Shown here: positions 1 to 9,167 of the stretch, one piece after another
Position numbering within the stretch: the stretch's first letter is position 1
How the letters are laid out: each line of letters opens with the position of its first letter
Assembly: GCA_017302635.1 (NCBI GenBank)
Contig: JAFLCX010000001.1
Coordinates: forward strand, 620,001 to 684,000
From: Hyphomicrobiales bacterium
GTDB taxonomy: Bacteria > Pseudomonadota > Alphaproteobacteria > Rhizobiales > Beijerinckiaceae
Direction of reading: 5' to 3'
Length of the DNA: 64,000 bases
Translations under genes and position numbers: made by a program
The notes under the pieces: generated by a model
What the model was told of the DNA's origin: nothing
Databases searched by the model: none
Seen by the model: only the letters and a program-made list of their open reading frames with translations

Positions 1-119
1 TTTCGGTACCGGTCTTCGAGCCGGAAAGCGCGCCTGTCGCGATGCTGTCACGCCGGATCAAATCGAGTTTTGACCCCGCCGGATTGATCAATCCCGGTCG
101 GATGATTGCCGAGGCCTGA
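1..119 (+). CDS. glcE: Glycolate oxidase FAD-binding subunit GlcE, C-terminal end (partial)
   Basis: Only the last 38 codons are present, read from base 3 to a TGA at 117-119; the gene begins outside the window. The end of the protein reads SSFDPAGLINPGRM, the usual C-terminal signature of the FAD-linked oxidase subunits of glycolate oxidase, in which a short alpha helix leads into a phenylalanine-aspartate-proline turn. GlcE works with GlcD and GlcF to oxidise glycolate to glyoxylate. The neighbouring glcF starts 9 bases after this stop, which supports the assignment and an operon. With so little sequence, another FAD-linked oxidase of the family cannot be excluded. Confidence 0.8.
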   Translation, partial: SVPVFEPESAPVAMLSRRIKSSFDPAGLINPGRMIAEA

Positions 120-128
120 GGTTTACCC

Positions 129-1460
129 ATGCAAACGAATTTCAGCCTTGCGGCCCTGGCCGATCCGGCCATGCAGGCTTCCGAAAAAATCCTGCGCACC
201 TGCGTGCATTGCGGGTTCTGCACAGCGACCTGCCCAACCTATCTCGAACTCGGTGACGAACTCGATAGCCCGCGCGGGCGCATCTATCTCATCAAGAAGA
301 TGTTCGAGAGCGGCGAACCAGCGACGAAAGAGGTCGTCACTCATATCGACCGCTGCCTCTCGTGCCTCTCATGCATGACGACTTGTCCCTCGGGCGTGCA
401 TTACATGCACTTGGTCGACCATGCCCGCTCCCATATCGAGAAGACCTACAAGCGGCCCTGGAACGAACGGCTGATGCGCGGAATTCTCGCGAATGTGCTG
501 CCCTACCCCAACCGTTTCCGGCTGGCGCTTCTCGCCTCGGCAATCGCGAAACCTTTCAGGTCAATCGTCGAGAAACTGCCCGTAATCGGCAAGCAGATGG
601 GCGCTATGCTGGGCCTTGCGCCCGCTTCCATTCCTTCGCGCTCCTGGACAGATGGCCCGGCTGTCTTCCCGCCGAAAGCCGAGCGCAAGGGCCGCGTGGC
701 GATGCTCTCGGGCTGCGCGCAGCCGGTGCTGGCACCGGGCATTAACGAGGCCGCGATTCGGGTGCTGACGCGCCTTGGCATAGAGGTTGTGCTGCCCAAG
801 GGCGAGGGCTGCTGTGGCGCGCTGGTGCACCACATGGGCCATGAGAAAACCTCGCATCATCAGGCAGAGAAACTCATCGACGCCTGGATCGCCGAGATGG
901 ACGGGCCAGGGCTGGACGCCATCATCATCACGGCCTCAGGCTGCGGAACGACAATCAAGGATTACGGCTTCATGTTCCGCGACAACCCCGCCTATGCCGA
1001 GAAGGCGGCGCGGGTGTCGGCGCTCGCCAAGGACATCACCGAATATCTCTCGACCCTCGAACTTGCGCCGGCGCGCGAAACGGGGCTCACCATCGCCTAT
1101 CATTCGGCGTGCTCGATGCAGCACGGACAGAAGATCACCGATGCGCCGAAAAACATCCTGCGTGCGCTCGGCTTCAAGGTGAAGGACGTGCCGGAAGGGC
1201 ATATCTGCTGTGGCTCGGCTGGAACCTACAACATGCTGCAACCGGAGATTTCGGCGAAACTTCGGGCGCGCAAGGCCCGCAACATCGCGCGGTTGAAACC
1301 CGATGCCATCGCCACCGGCAATCTCGGCTGCATTACCCAGATCGGGCTCGGCTTCGAGGAACGCGGCGAGCCGACGCCCATTCTCCACACGATCGAACTG
1401 GTGGATTGGGCCTTGGGCGGCGAGCGGCCTCAGGCGCTGGGGGGCGAAAGAGCCGTGTGA
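129..1460 (+). CDS. glcF: Glycolate oxidase iron-sulfur subunit GlcF
   Basis: The protein has 443 residues. It carries two ferredoxin-like 4Fe-4S motifs, C25-x2-C28-x2-C31-x3-C35-P and C76-x2-C79-x2-C82-x3-C86-P, followed by two CCG domains with GEGCCG near residue 228 and HICCG near residue 359. This order is typical of GlcF. By family knowledge it passes electrons from glycolate, oxidised at GlcD/GlcE, to the respiratory chain at the inner membrane, and serves the glyoxylate and photorespiratory-type salvage of 2-phosphoglycolate. It follows glcE closely, so the two are probably one operon. Its TGA is immediately abutted by the stop codon of the oppositely oriented antiporter gene, with no bases in between. 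Confidence 0.95.
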   Translation: MQTNFSLAALADPAMQASEKILRTCVHCGFCTATCPTYLELGDELDSPRGRIYLIKKMFESGEPATKEVVTHIDRCLSCLSCMTTCPSGVHYMHLVDHARSHIEKTYKRPWNERLMRGILANVLPYPNRFRLALLASAIAKPFRSIVEKLPVIGKQMGAMLGLAPASIPSRSWTDGPAVFPPKAERKGRVAMLSGCAQPVLAPGINEAAIRVLTRLGIEVVLPKGEGCCGALVHHMGHEKTSHHQAEKLIDAWIAEMDGPGLDAIIITASGCGTTIKDYGFMFRDNPAYAEKAARVSALAKDITEYLSTLELAPARETGLTIAYHSACSMQHGQKITDAPKNILRALGFKVKDVPEGHICCGSAGTYNMLQPEISAKLRARKARNIARLKPDAIATGNLGCITQIGLGFEERGEPTPILHTIELVDWALGGERPQALGGERAV

Positions 1461-3296
1461 TCAGCGGCCGCCATCATCCGCTTCGCCAGCCTTGCGCTCT
1501 GGCTCGTCGCGGCGCAGAGGCGGCCGGCGACCGGGACGGGACGGGCGGGGATTGGCGCCGCTTTTCTGGATTTCAGCCCGGAATTCGTCGCGTCTTTCAT
1601 GCACGGAGGCGATAACGAGCCCCATCGGCGTCCCGATATCGACGAGCACATTCTCGGCAAGTTGCAGGCTCGCCTCAACGGTTTCTGGCACAACATCCGA
1701 GGCACCAAGCGCATAGAGCCGGGCGGCGTGCTCGGCATCGCGAGCGCGCGCCACGATGACAAGATCGGGCCGTTCCGCCCGGGCAATCCGCACCAGTCGC
1801 TCCACCGCATCCGGATCGGACGAGGTCGCGACCAGCGCGCGCGCTTCCGCAATCCCGATCCGGCGCAGGAATTCGCGCCGGCTGGCATCGCCGAAAATCG
1901 CGTCAATGCCAGATTTCCGGGCCAGGGCAATGACAGCAGGCTCGACATCGACGGCAAGAAACGGGACCTTGTGGCGGCTCAGCATTCCTGCCACGACCTG
2001 CCCCACCCGGCCAAACCCGACGACGATCACCTTGCCGATACCGGCATGCTCGGTGGCTGATGTCGCAGCCGCCGGCAGCGCGTTCACGCGGTCGCGCTGG
2101 CCCAGATACATACCGAGCCGATGAAGCGGAGGGATAGCGAACATCGTCACCAGAACAACAATGGAGGCAATGGCAGAGACCTGCGGTGTGATGATTCCGC
2201 CCGCGACACCAGCGGCGATCAGCACGAAACCAAGCTCGCCAGCCGGGGCGAGCGTCAGCATGATCTCGGCTCGTGCGTAGCTCGCAATCCGGAACAACCG
2301 AAGCAGAAACAAGAGCACCACCACCTTGAGGCTGACGAGACCGATTACCAGCCCCCCGATCAGCCACGGATGCTGAAGCAAGGCCGCGAGATCGAGCTGG
2401 GCGCCTGCCGTCATGAAGAACAGCCCCAGCAGCAACCCTTTGAACGGGCCGATCGTCACCTCGATCTCGTGCCGATACTCGGTTTCCGCCAGCAACAGCC
2501 CCGCGACAAAGGCGCCGATCGCCATCGAGTAGCCGGCTGCGGCGGCAATCAGCCCTGCGCCCATCGCCACGAGCAGACAGGCCGCGAGAAACAACTCCTG
2601 GCTGCCTGACCGAGCCACAATCTGCATCAATGGACGCAGAACGAGCCGCCCTCCCACGACCATCACCGCAATGACCATCGCGCCAAACGCGAAAGCCTTG
2701 AAGAAGCTCAGCGTGGGCGAGGCGCCCGCAGCGGCTCCGGCCATGGCGGTGATTGCGATGAGGATCGGCGCGACCGCGAGATCTTGCAAGATCAGCACGG
2801 CGAAGCTCGCGCGCCCCGCCGTGGAGGCGAGACGTCTGCGCTCCGCGAGAACCGGCAGTACAATTGCAGTGGAGGAAAGGGCCAAGGCCGCGGCGAGAAT
2901 GGTCGCGGCACCCAACGATAGCCCGAAAACAAGCCCGCTCACGGTCAGTACAAGGGTGGTCGCGAGCATCTGGGCGCTGCCAAGCCCGAAAATCAGGCGA
3001 CGCAGCAGCTTGAGACGCTCGAAAGAGAGTTCCAGCCCGATTGTGAAGAGCAAGAACACCACCCCGAGTTCGGCGAGCGGCATCACCGCGCCGATATCGT
3101 AGATCGTGATGGCCCGGACGAGCGGCTGATCCCCGAACAGATGCGCCAGACCATGCGGGCCGAGGATCACCCCACCAATCAGGAAGCCGATGACAGGGCT
3201 GATTCTCAGACGATGGAAGACGGGAACAATCACCCCCGCCATCGCTAGAAAGATCATCGCTTCCCGGAAGTAACTCGCCCCGTGCGCCTCAGCCAT
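1461..3296 (-). CDS. CPA2-family monovalent cation:proton antiporter (KefB/KefC-like) with RCK_N domain
   Basis: The protein has 611 residues. Residues 1 to about 395 are strongly hydrophobic, with roughly a dozen membrane segments of the Na/H exchanger fold. From about residue 417 a cytosolic RCK_N (TrkA-N) domain begins with the nucleotide-binding glycine motif VVGFGRVGQ and the acidic residue of the next strand (FLAVDVE). This layout is that of the KefB/KefC/YbaL group, which moves K+ or Na+ in exchange for protons under control of a bound nucleotide; the exact ion cannot be read. The tail is proline/arginine-rich and there is no RCK_C domain. The start is well supported by GAGGAG upstream. 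That ribosome binding site overlaps the stop of the NhaD-type gene, so the two are co-transcribed. Confidence 0.9.
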   Translation of the reverse strand: MAEAHGASYFREAMIFLAMAGVIVPVFHRLRISPVIGFLIGGVILGPHGLAHLFGDQPLVRAITIYDIGAVMPLAELGVVFLLFTIGLELSFERLKLLRRLIFGLGSAQMLATTLVLTVSGLVFGLSLGAATILAAALALSSTAIVLPVLAERRRLASTAGRASFAVLILQDLAVAPILIAITAMAGAAAGASPTLSFFKAFAFGAMVIAVMVVGGRLVLRPLMQIVARSGSQELFLAACLLVAMGAGLIAAAAGYSMAIGAFVAGLLLAETEYRHEIEVTIGPFKGLLLGLFFMTAGAQLDLAALLQHPWLIGGLVIGLVSLKVVVLLFLLRLFRIASYARAEIMLTLAPAGELGFVLIAAGVAGGIITPQVSAIASIVVLVTMFAIPPLHRLGMYLGQRDRVNALPAAATSATEHAGIGKVIVVGFGRVGQVVAGMLSRHKVPFLAVDVEPAVIALARKSGIDAIFGDASRREFLRRIGIAEARALVATSSDPDAVERLVRIARAERPDLVIVARARDAEHAARLYALGASDVVPETVEASLQLAENVLVDIGTPMGLVIASVHERRDEFRAEIQKSGANPRPSRPGRRPPLRRDEPERKAGEADDGGR

Positions 3297-3305
3297 CCCC
3301 TCTCC

Positions 3306-4709
3306 TCATCGGAAGAATACGAGGGTGACCACGACAAACAGCGGGATCAGGATGGCCACGCTCCACACCATGTAGCCGAAGAAGGAGGGCATCTTCACGC
3401 CCATATCCTTGGCAATCGCGTAGACCATGAAATTCGGCGCATTGCCGATATAGCTGTTGGCCCCCATGAACACCGCGCCGCAGGAAATCGCCGCCAAAGT
3501 CAGCGCGCCCTGTGTCATCAGCACTTTTGGATCACCCCCCGCGAGTTCGAAGAACACAAGGTAGGTCGGCGCGTTGTCGAGGAACGACGAAAGCACGCCG
3601 GTGAGCCAGAAGTAGGCGACATTGTTCGGGCTGCCATCGGGGTTCGAAACCAACGCCACCAGCGGCGCGAAGGCACCCGCTTTGCCGGCTTTCAGCATCG
3701 CCAGAACCGGGATCATGCAGATGAAGATACCTGCGAAGAGTTTCGCGACCTCGAGAATCGGTCCCCAGCTGAACTCGTTACCCGCACGCACCTGCCTCGG
3801 CGTCATTTTCAGCGAGATCAGCGCGATGAGGATGAGAGCGATATCGCGGACCAGATTCTGCAATTCGATGTAGCCGCCGGGGAAGTGGAACTTCACACCC
3901 GGCTTCCAGGAAGCCGAGATCAGGATCATCACGATGATCGCGCCGAGAAGAGCGAAATTCGAGGTTCCGTAGAGCTTGATGTCGCGGTCCGGCGTCTTGT
4001 CCGGCAGCGGCGGCAACTTGTCATCCTTCGCATGAAGGATGGTGTCCCAGATATAGAAAATCACCAGCAGCGCGATCGACATGAGCAGGAATTCCCCGAA
4101 CATGTGCGATGTCGTCCAGAAGAAATCGACGCCACGCAGGAAGCCGAGGAAGAGCGGCGGATCACCCAGCGGGGTGAGCGAGCCGCCAATGTTCGAGACG
4201 AGGAAGATGAAGAAGATCACGACATGCACATTGTGGCGCCGATCGTCATTCGCGCGGATGATCGGCCGGATGAGGATCATCGAGGCGCCCGTCGTGCCCA
4301 CCACGCTCGCGAGCACGGTGCCGATGGCGAGGATGCCGGTATTCACCGCCGGTGTGCCGCGCAGGTTGCCTGTCACGAGAATGCCGCCTGCCACGGTGAA
4401 CAGTGCAAACAGCAGGATGATGAAACTCATATATTCGAGCAGCATCGTATGGAGGACAGCTTCCAGCGCCACGCCGGCCCCCTTGAACAGAACCAGCGGC
4501 GCGATGATCAGCAGGGCCCAGAGCGCGGTGATCTTTCCGTAATGATGCTCCCAGGTGCGATGATAGAGCACCGGGCCGGTCGCAATGCACAACAGCAGAC
4601 CGGCGAACGGCAGCGCCCACCAGAGCGAAAGGCCCTTGCCATCGAATCCTTCGGCCGCAAGAGCCGGAGAAGCCAACATCATTCCCAGAAAAATCAACCC
4701 CAACCGCAT
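3306..4709 (-). CDS. NhaD/ArsB-superfamily sodium:proton antiporter
   Basis: The chosen start at 4709 gives 467 residues beginning with a signal-like segment (MRLGLIFLGMMLASPALAAE) and preceded by GGGAGGAG. An in-frame start further upstream at 4859 would add 50 residues with no membrane or domain features. About a dozen membrane segments follow. The loop NIGGSLTPLGDPPLFLGFLR is characteristic of NhaD-type Na+/H+ antiporters of the ion transporter superfamily (related to PF03600). NhaD proteins export Na+ or Li+ at alkaline pH. The downstream CPA2 antiporter starts 9 bases after this stop, so the pair forms a cation-homeostasis operon. The divergently oriented amidotransferase starts about 200 bases away. 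Substrate is inferred from family only. Confidence 0.88.
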   Translation of the reverse strand: MRLGLIFLGMMLASPALAAEGFDGKGLSLWWALPFAGLLLCIATGPVLYHRTWEHHYGKITALWALLIIAPLVLFKGAGVALEAVLHTMLLEYMSFIILLFALFTVAGGILVTGNLRGTPAVNTGILAIGTVLASVVGTTGASMILIRPIIRANDDRRHNVHVVIFFIFLVSNIGGSLTPLGDPPLFLGFLRGVDFFWTTSHMFGEFLLMSIALLVIFYIWDTILHAKDDKLPPLPDKTPDRDIKLYGTSNFALLGAIIVMILISASWKPGVKFHFPGGYIELQNLVRDIALILIALISLKMTPRQVRAGNEFSWGPILEVAKLFAGIFICMIPVLAMLKAGKAGAFAPLVALVSNPDGSPNNVAYFWLTGVLSSFLDNAPTYLVFFELAGGDPKVLMTQGALTLAAISCGAVFMGANSYIGNAPNFMVYAIAKDMGVKMPSFFGYMVWSVAILIPLFVVVTLVFFR

Positions 4710-4910
4710 CGCTTTTCTCCTCCCAAAGACCAGCGTCGTCCGTTCGGCACGGCATTTGTTTGGCCAGCATTCAGCATGGCCGTGCACGAATGAGCCCCAA
4801 CTCGCTCTAGGGCATGCAAACGCGGTTTTGCAACGCAATCTTGCGGCTTCATCTTCCATTCACCGGAAGAGGGAGATAATTCTGAATTCGTCGGTTGGGG
4901 AAGAAAATTC

Positions 4911-5690
4911 ATGTGCCGCTTTCTCGCATATCAGGGTGAACCTGTTTTTCTGGATACGGTGGTGAGCAAGCCGTGCCATTCCCTGATTCACCAGAGCATG
5001 CGCGCGACCGAGTGCAAGACCTCCACCAACGGCGACGGATTCGGCCTCGGCTGGTATGGCGAGCGGCCCGAGCCCGGCATTTACCGCGATCTGCGCCCGG
5101 CCTGGTCGGATGACAACCTGCTCTCGATCTGCAATCAGGTGCGCTCACCGATGTTCTTCGCGCATGTGCGCGCCGCCACCGGCACCGCGACCGCGCGCGC
5201 CAATTGCCATCCTTTCACGCATGGCCGCTCGCTTTTCATGCACAATGGGCAGATCGGCGGCTTCGGGAAAATCCGGCGGCAGGTCGAGGCGATGATTCCG
5301 GATGAACTGTACATGCATCGCGTTGGCACGACCGACAGCGAGGCGATTTTCCTCGCGGCGATGGGGCGGGGCGCACGGGAGAATGCCGGTGAGGCCTTTG
5401 GCTCGGTTCTCGGCGAAATCTGCGCCATGATGCGCGCCGCGAATATCAACGAGGCGATGCGCTTCGCCGCCTGCTTCACGGATGGCGAGACGCTGCATGC
5501 CTTTCGCTGGGCCTGCGACGAGAAGGCCCCCACCCTCTATTGGCGGCCGGGCCACTCCTCGGTGCAGGTGGTGTCCGAGCCGCTTGATGAGAGTCATGAG
5601 CACTGGAACGCCGTGCCGCAGGGCTCGATGCTCACCGTGCGCGGCGGGCAGGTGGTGGAACTGCAGGCGTTCAACGTGACGGTTCACTGA
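4911..5690 (+). CDS. Class II glutamine amidotransferase (YafJ/EgtC-like)
   Basis: The protein has 259 residues and begins MCRFLAYQG. Removal of the initiator methionine would expose Cys2, the N-terminal nucleophile of class II glutamine amidotransferases. Further family marks are FAHVRAATGTA and HPFTHGRSLFMHNGQI near residues 80-110, which form the glutamine pocket and oxyanion hole. This stand-alone group (YafJ) has no synthetase domain, so ammonia acceptor and pathway are unknown; the related EgtC acts as a hydrolase in ergothioneine synthesis, but no other egt gene is nearby. GGGGAAG lies seven bases before the ATG. It is divergent from the antiporter operon and probably monocistronic. 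Confidence 0.9.
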   Translation: MCRFLAYQGEPVFLDTVVSKPCHSLIHQSMRATECKTSTNGDGFGLGWYGERPEPGIYRDLRPAWSDDNLLSICNQVRSPMFFAHVRAATGTATARANCHPFTHGRSLFMHNGQIGGFGKIRRQVEAMIPDELYMHRVGTTDSEAIFLAAMGRGARENAGEAFGSVLGEICAMMRAANINEAMRFAACFTDGETLHAFRWACDEKAPTLYWRPGHSSVQVVSEPLDESHEHWNAVPQGSMLTVRGGQVVELQAFNVTVH

Positions 5691-5745
5691 GGCAGATGGG
5701 GACCGGCATTCGCCGAACCCGCCTACTTCCCCGCGGGACGGGCGG

Positions 5746-5775
5746 TTGACACCGTGCTCTTTCCAAGCCCAGAAT
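5746..5775 (+). promoter_or_regulatory. Candidate sigma70-type promoter for the small secreted protein
   Basis: A perfect -35 box TTGACA lies at 5746-5751, and a weaker -10 box CAGAAT lies at 5770-5775 with an 18-base spacer. The ATG of the small secreted protein follows 36 bases after the -10 box. The call rests on sequence alone. Confidence 0.45.
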
Positions 5776-5811
5776 TCTTCGTTGGCTCAATTCCGGTGGG
5801 GTGGAAAGCAT

Positions 5812-6081
5812 ATGAAGAAGATCGCTTTGGCTGCATTGGCGGCCGTGGTCCTGACATGGTTGCCTGCCGAGGCTGAAGCGCAGAGCGCGAGCAATTTCTG
5901 CATCGGCGTCTATAACAAATACAAGGCATCACGCGGCCCAAAGGCCTTTGTCACTGGCTCGGATGGCTCATGCTGGTGGGGTGCCGGCCAGAGGAACATC
6001 GCGGCCGCGCAGCAATTCGCACTGAATGCATGCCGCAAGAACCGCCGCCCGGGCTGCAGATTGGTTGAATCGGCGTTCTGA
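5812..6081 (+). CDS. Small secreted four-cysteine protein
   Basis: The start at 5812 gives an 89-residue protein with a clean Sec signal peptide: two lysines, a hydrophobic run, then cleavage predicted after AEAEA or AEAQ near residues 22-24. An in-frame start further upstream would put the signal inside the protein and is unlikely. The mature part holds four cysteines (30, 54, 74, 82) that could form two disulfides. The end, with AAAQQFALNACRKN and GCRLVESAF, resembles small DUF4189-like exported proteins, but the match is by eye and weak. Function is unknown; the expected location is the periplasm or outside. It appears to have its own promoter and sits convergent to polA. Confidence 0.75.
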   Translation: MKKIALAALAAVVLTWLPAEAEAQSASNFCIGVYNKYKASRGPKAFVTGSDGSCWWGAGQRNIAAAQQFALNACRKNRRPGCRLVESAF

Positions 6082-6123
6082 GGTGACGGGGAGTCGTGGG
6101 AGTGGGGGCCAACCTCCTCCCGC

Positions 6124-9096
6124 TCAATGCGCCTCGTCCCAGTTCTTTGCGGCGCGCGCATCCACCTGCAACGGCACTTTCAGTTGCAAGAACGGCAAGG
6201 GCGCGGCCTCCATCACCTTCCGGATGAGGGGGATCGCCGCATCCGCCGCACCCTCCGGGGCTTCGAAAATCAGTTCGTCATGCACCTGAAGCAGCATCTC
6301 GGCCGGTGATTTCGCGGCTGCGAGCGCATCATCCATCCTCAGCATCGCGCGCCGGATGATATCCGCCGCCGAACCCTGAATGGGCGCGTTGATGGCTGCG
6401 CGCTCCAGAAAGGCGCGCTCCGAAGGGTTCCTCGTATCGATGTTGGGAAAGAAGCATTTGCGGCCGAAAATGGTCGTGACGAACCCTTCCGCCTTCACCT
6501 GTTTTTTCGTCGCCTCCATGTAATCCTTGATGCCGGGGAAGCGCTCGAAATACTTCTTGATATAGGCCCCCGCCTCCTCGCGGCTGATGCCGAGCTGTTT
6601 CGCGAGCCCGAAAGCCGAAATCCCGTAGATGATGCCGAAATTGATGGCCTTTGCGCGTCGGCGGATTTCGCTCGTCATCTCCGAGAGCGGCACCGCGAAC
6701 ATCTCGGAAGCCGTCATCGCGTGGATATCGACGCCATCGGCGAATGCGCGCGTGAGCTGCGGAATTTCGGCGATATGCGCGAGCAGGCGCAGTTCAATCT
6801 GGGAATAATCCGCCGAGATCAGCACATGCCCTGGCATGGCGATGAAGGCCTGCCGGATTTTGCGGCCCATTTCGTTGCGCACGGGGATGTTCTGCAGGTT
6901 CGGCTCGGAAGAGGCGAGCCGCCCGGTCGAGGTCGCGGCCAGCGCGTAAGATGTATGCACGCGGCCCGTCTGCGGGTTCACGAAAGAGGGCAGCGCATCG
7001 GTATAGGTTGATTTCAGCTTCTGGAGCTGGCGCCATTCGAGAAGCTTTTCGGGCAGGATATGCCCCTGCTCGGCGAGTTCCTCAAGGACATCCGCGCCCG
7101 TGGACCACGCGCCTGTCGCGGTCTTGCGGCCGTTGGGAATGCCCATCTTTCCGAAGAGAATATCGCCCAGTTGCTTCGGCGATCCGAGGTTGAAACTCTC
7201 GCCCGCGAGTTGGTGGATTTCGGCCTCCAGCCGCGCCATTCCTTGAGCGAATTCACCCGAGAGGCGCGAGAGGATCTGCCGATCAATGGCGATGCCGCGC
7301 CGCTCCATCCGGGCGAGGCAATCGGGCATGCCGCGCTCGAGTGTTTCATACACACTCGTAAGCCCTTCGGCGGCAAGACGCGGTTTCAGCGCGAGCCAGA
7401 GCCGGAGCGTGACATCGGCATCTTCCGCGGCATAGGCCGTGGCGCGGTCGATCGGCACCTGATCGAAACTCACAGCCGCCTTGCCTTTGCCCGCAACCTC
7501 GCCGAAGGCAATCGGCTGATGGCCGAGATGGCGCATGGAAAGTTCATCCATTCCGTGCCCGCCGCGCCCGACATCCAGCGCGTAGGAGATCAGCATCGTA
7601 TCGTCGATCGGGCGGATATCGACGCCGTAACGGCGCATGATGTTGAGATCATATTTGAGGTTCTGGCCGATTTTCAGCACGCTTTTATCTTCGAGAAGCG
7701 GCTTTAGCGCCTCGAGTGCGGCCTTGAGATCGATCTGTCCCGACGCGAGGCCGGCATCGAACAGGCCATCGCCTGTGCGGTGCTGAAGCGGCACATAGAT
7801 CGCGTGCCCCGGTTCGATCGCCATCGAGACACCGACGAGTTCAGCCTGCATGCTGTCGAGCGAGGATGTTTCGGTATCGAAAGCCACGAGGCCCCGCTCG
7901 CGCGCTTCGGCAATGAAACTCTCGAGATCCGCGAGCGTGCTCACAGCCGGGTAGCTCTCCGGCTTGATCGGCAGCGCGCGCAGGGAGGCGAGACGCGAGG
8001 CTGCGAATGCAGCAGGTGTCAGCGCATCGGCGGAGGGGACACTGGCTGCCGGCTTCGCGCGCTCGCTCGGTTCGGCGTTCCCCGCTGCAGCAGGCTGGCT
8101 GCCGTCGCCTTTGCCTCCGGCCGCGTAAGCCGGATCGGGTGGCACGCTGTCAAACTCGACGCCCGAGAGATCCGCAATACGCTTCGTGAGCGTGGTGAAT
8201 TCCATCGCCTTGAGGAACGCGATGGCGCGTTTCGCATCCAGCGGATGCGCGACGAGCGTTTCGAGCGGGTTCTCCACCGGCACATCGCGCACCAATGTGC
8301 AGAGCGTGCGCGAGATTTTCACGCGCTCCACGACGTCAGGATCAGTCAAGGTCTCGCGCCGCTTCGGCTGCTTGATTTCGCCTGCGCGAGCCAGAAGCGT
8401 TTCGAGGTCGCCATATTCGCTGATGAGTTGGGCTGCGGTCTTGATGCCGATGCCGGGCGCGCCCGGCACATTGTCGGTCGAGTCGCCGGCGAGCGCCTGC
8501 ACATCGACGACGCGATCCGGTTTCACGCCGAAATATTCGATCACTTCGGCTTCGCCGACGAGGCGCTCGTCGCGCTCGCCGGAGGCCGGATCATACATCG
8601 TGATGCCTGGTGCCACGAGTTGCATCAGGTCCTTGTCGGCCGAGACGATGGTCACCTCGGCACCAGCCGCTGCCGCCTCGACGGCATAGGTCGCGATGAG
8701 GTCATCCGCCTCATATTTCGTCATCTCGACCGGCTCGTAGCCGAAAGCGCGCACCACGGCGCGCATCAGGGGAAATTGCGGGATGAGTTCATCCGGCGGC
8801 TCGGAGCGGTTCGCCTTGTAGGCGGGGAACAGCGCCTTCCTGAAACTGTCCTCCGATTTGTCGAACACCATCGCCAGATGCGTGGCTTTCTTGCCGCGCG
8901 CGCCATCACGGATGAATTGCAGGAGCTTCGTTGCAAAAATCCTCACCGCGCCTGTGGGCAGGCGGTCCGATCGGTAATTGTAGCGCGGGTCCTGCCGGAT
9001 CGACTGGAAATAGGCCCTGAAAATGAACGACGAGCCATCGACCAGGATGACGTGATCGCCCTTGCCGGGCGCGCGGGGCGGAAGAGAATTGCTCAT
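6124..9096 (-). CDS. polA: DNA polymerase I
   Basis: The ATG at 9096 gives 990 residues; a TTG 16 codons upstream is in frame but less likely. The N-terminal 300 residues form the 5'-3' flap exonuclease domain (VILVDGSSFIFRAYF, then KYEADDLIATYA). The proofreading 3'-5' exonuclease follows, with acidic motif FDTETSSLDSM near residue 404, so proofreading looks active. The family A polymerase domain has motif A (DYSQIELRLLAHIA, about 762), motif B (RRRAKAINFGIIYG, about 812-825) and motif C (QVHDELIFE, about 935). It fills gaps in repair and matures Okazaki fragments. The protein is somewhat longer than E. coli Pol I (928) because of an alanine-rich linker between the flap nuclease and exonuclease domains. 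It stands alone on its strand. Confidence 0.97.
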   Translation of the reverse strand: MSNSLPPRAPGKGDHVILVDGSSFIFRAYFQSIRQDPRYNYRSDRLPTGAVRIFATKLLQFIRDGARGKKATHLAMVFDKSEDSFRKALFPAYKANRSEPPDELIPQFPLMRAVVRAFGYEPVEMTKYEADDLIATYAVEAAAAGAEVTIVSADKDLMQLVAPGITMYDPASGERDERLVGEAEVIEYFGVKPDRVVDVQALAGDSTDNVPGAPGIGIKTAAQLISEYGDLETLLARAGEIKQPKRRETLTDPDVVERVKISRTLCTLVRDVPVENPLETLVAHPLDAKRAIAFLKAMEFTTLTKRIADLSGVEFDSVPPDPAYAAGGKGDGSQPAAAGNAEPSERAKPAASVPSADALTPAAFAASRLASLRALPIKPESYPAVSTLADLESFIAEARERGLVAFDTETSSLDSMQAELVGVSMAIEPGHAIYVPLQHRTGDGLFDAGLASGQIDLKAALEALKPLLEDKSVLKIGQNLKYDLNIMRRYGVDIRPIDDTMLISYALDVGRGGHGMDELSMRHLGHQPIAFGEVAGKGKAAVSFDQVPIDRATAYAAEDADVTLRLWLALKPRLAAEGLTSVYETLERGMPDCLARMERRGIAIDRQILSRLSGEFAQGMARLEAEIHQLAGESFNLGSPKQLGDILFGKMGIPNGRKTATGAWSTGADVLEELAEQGHILPEKLLEWRQLQKLKSTYTDALPSFVNPQTGRVHTSYALAATSTGRLASSEPNLQNIPVRNEMGRKIRQAFIAMPGHVLISADYSQIELRLLAHIAEIPQLTRAFADGVDIHAMTASEMFAVPLSEMTSEIRRRAKAINFGIIYGISAFGLAKQLGISREEAGAYIKKYFERFPGIKDYMEATKKQVKAEGFVTTIFGRKCFFPNIDTRNPSERAFLERAAINAPIQGSAADIIRRAMLRMDDALAAAKSPAEMLLQVHDELIFEAPEGAADAAIPLIRKVMEAAPLPFLQLKVPLQVDARAAKNWDEAH

Positions 9097-9167
9097 GGCA
9101 AGCGTTATAGGCGGGGCAGAGGAGACAGTCAGCCGGGAATTCAAAGAGATCCCAAAACCTCGGCCCC

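Noticed and set aside
3282..4793. A 503-codon plus-strand frame opposite the NhaD-type gene
   Set aside because: A hydrophilic mirror of a membrane protein with no recognisable family.
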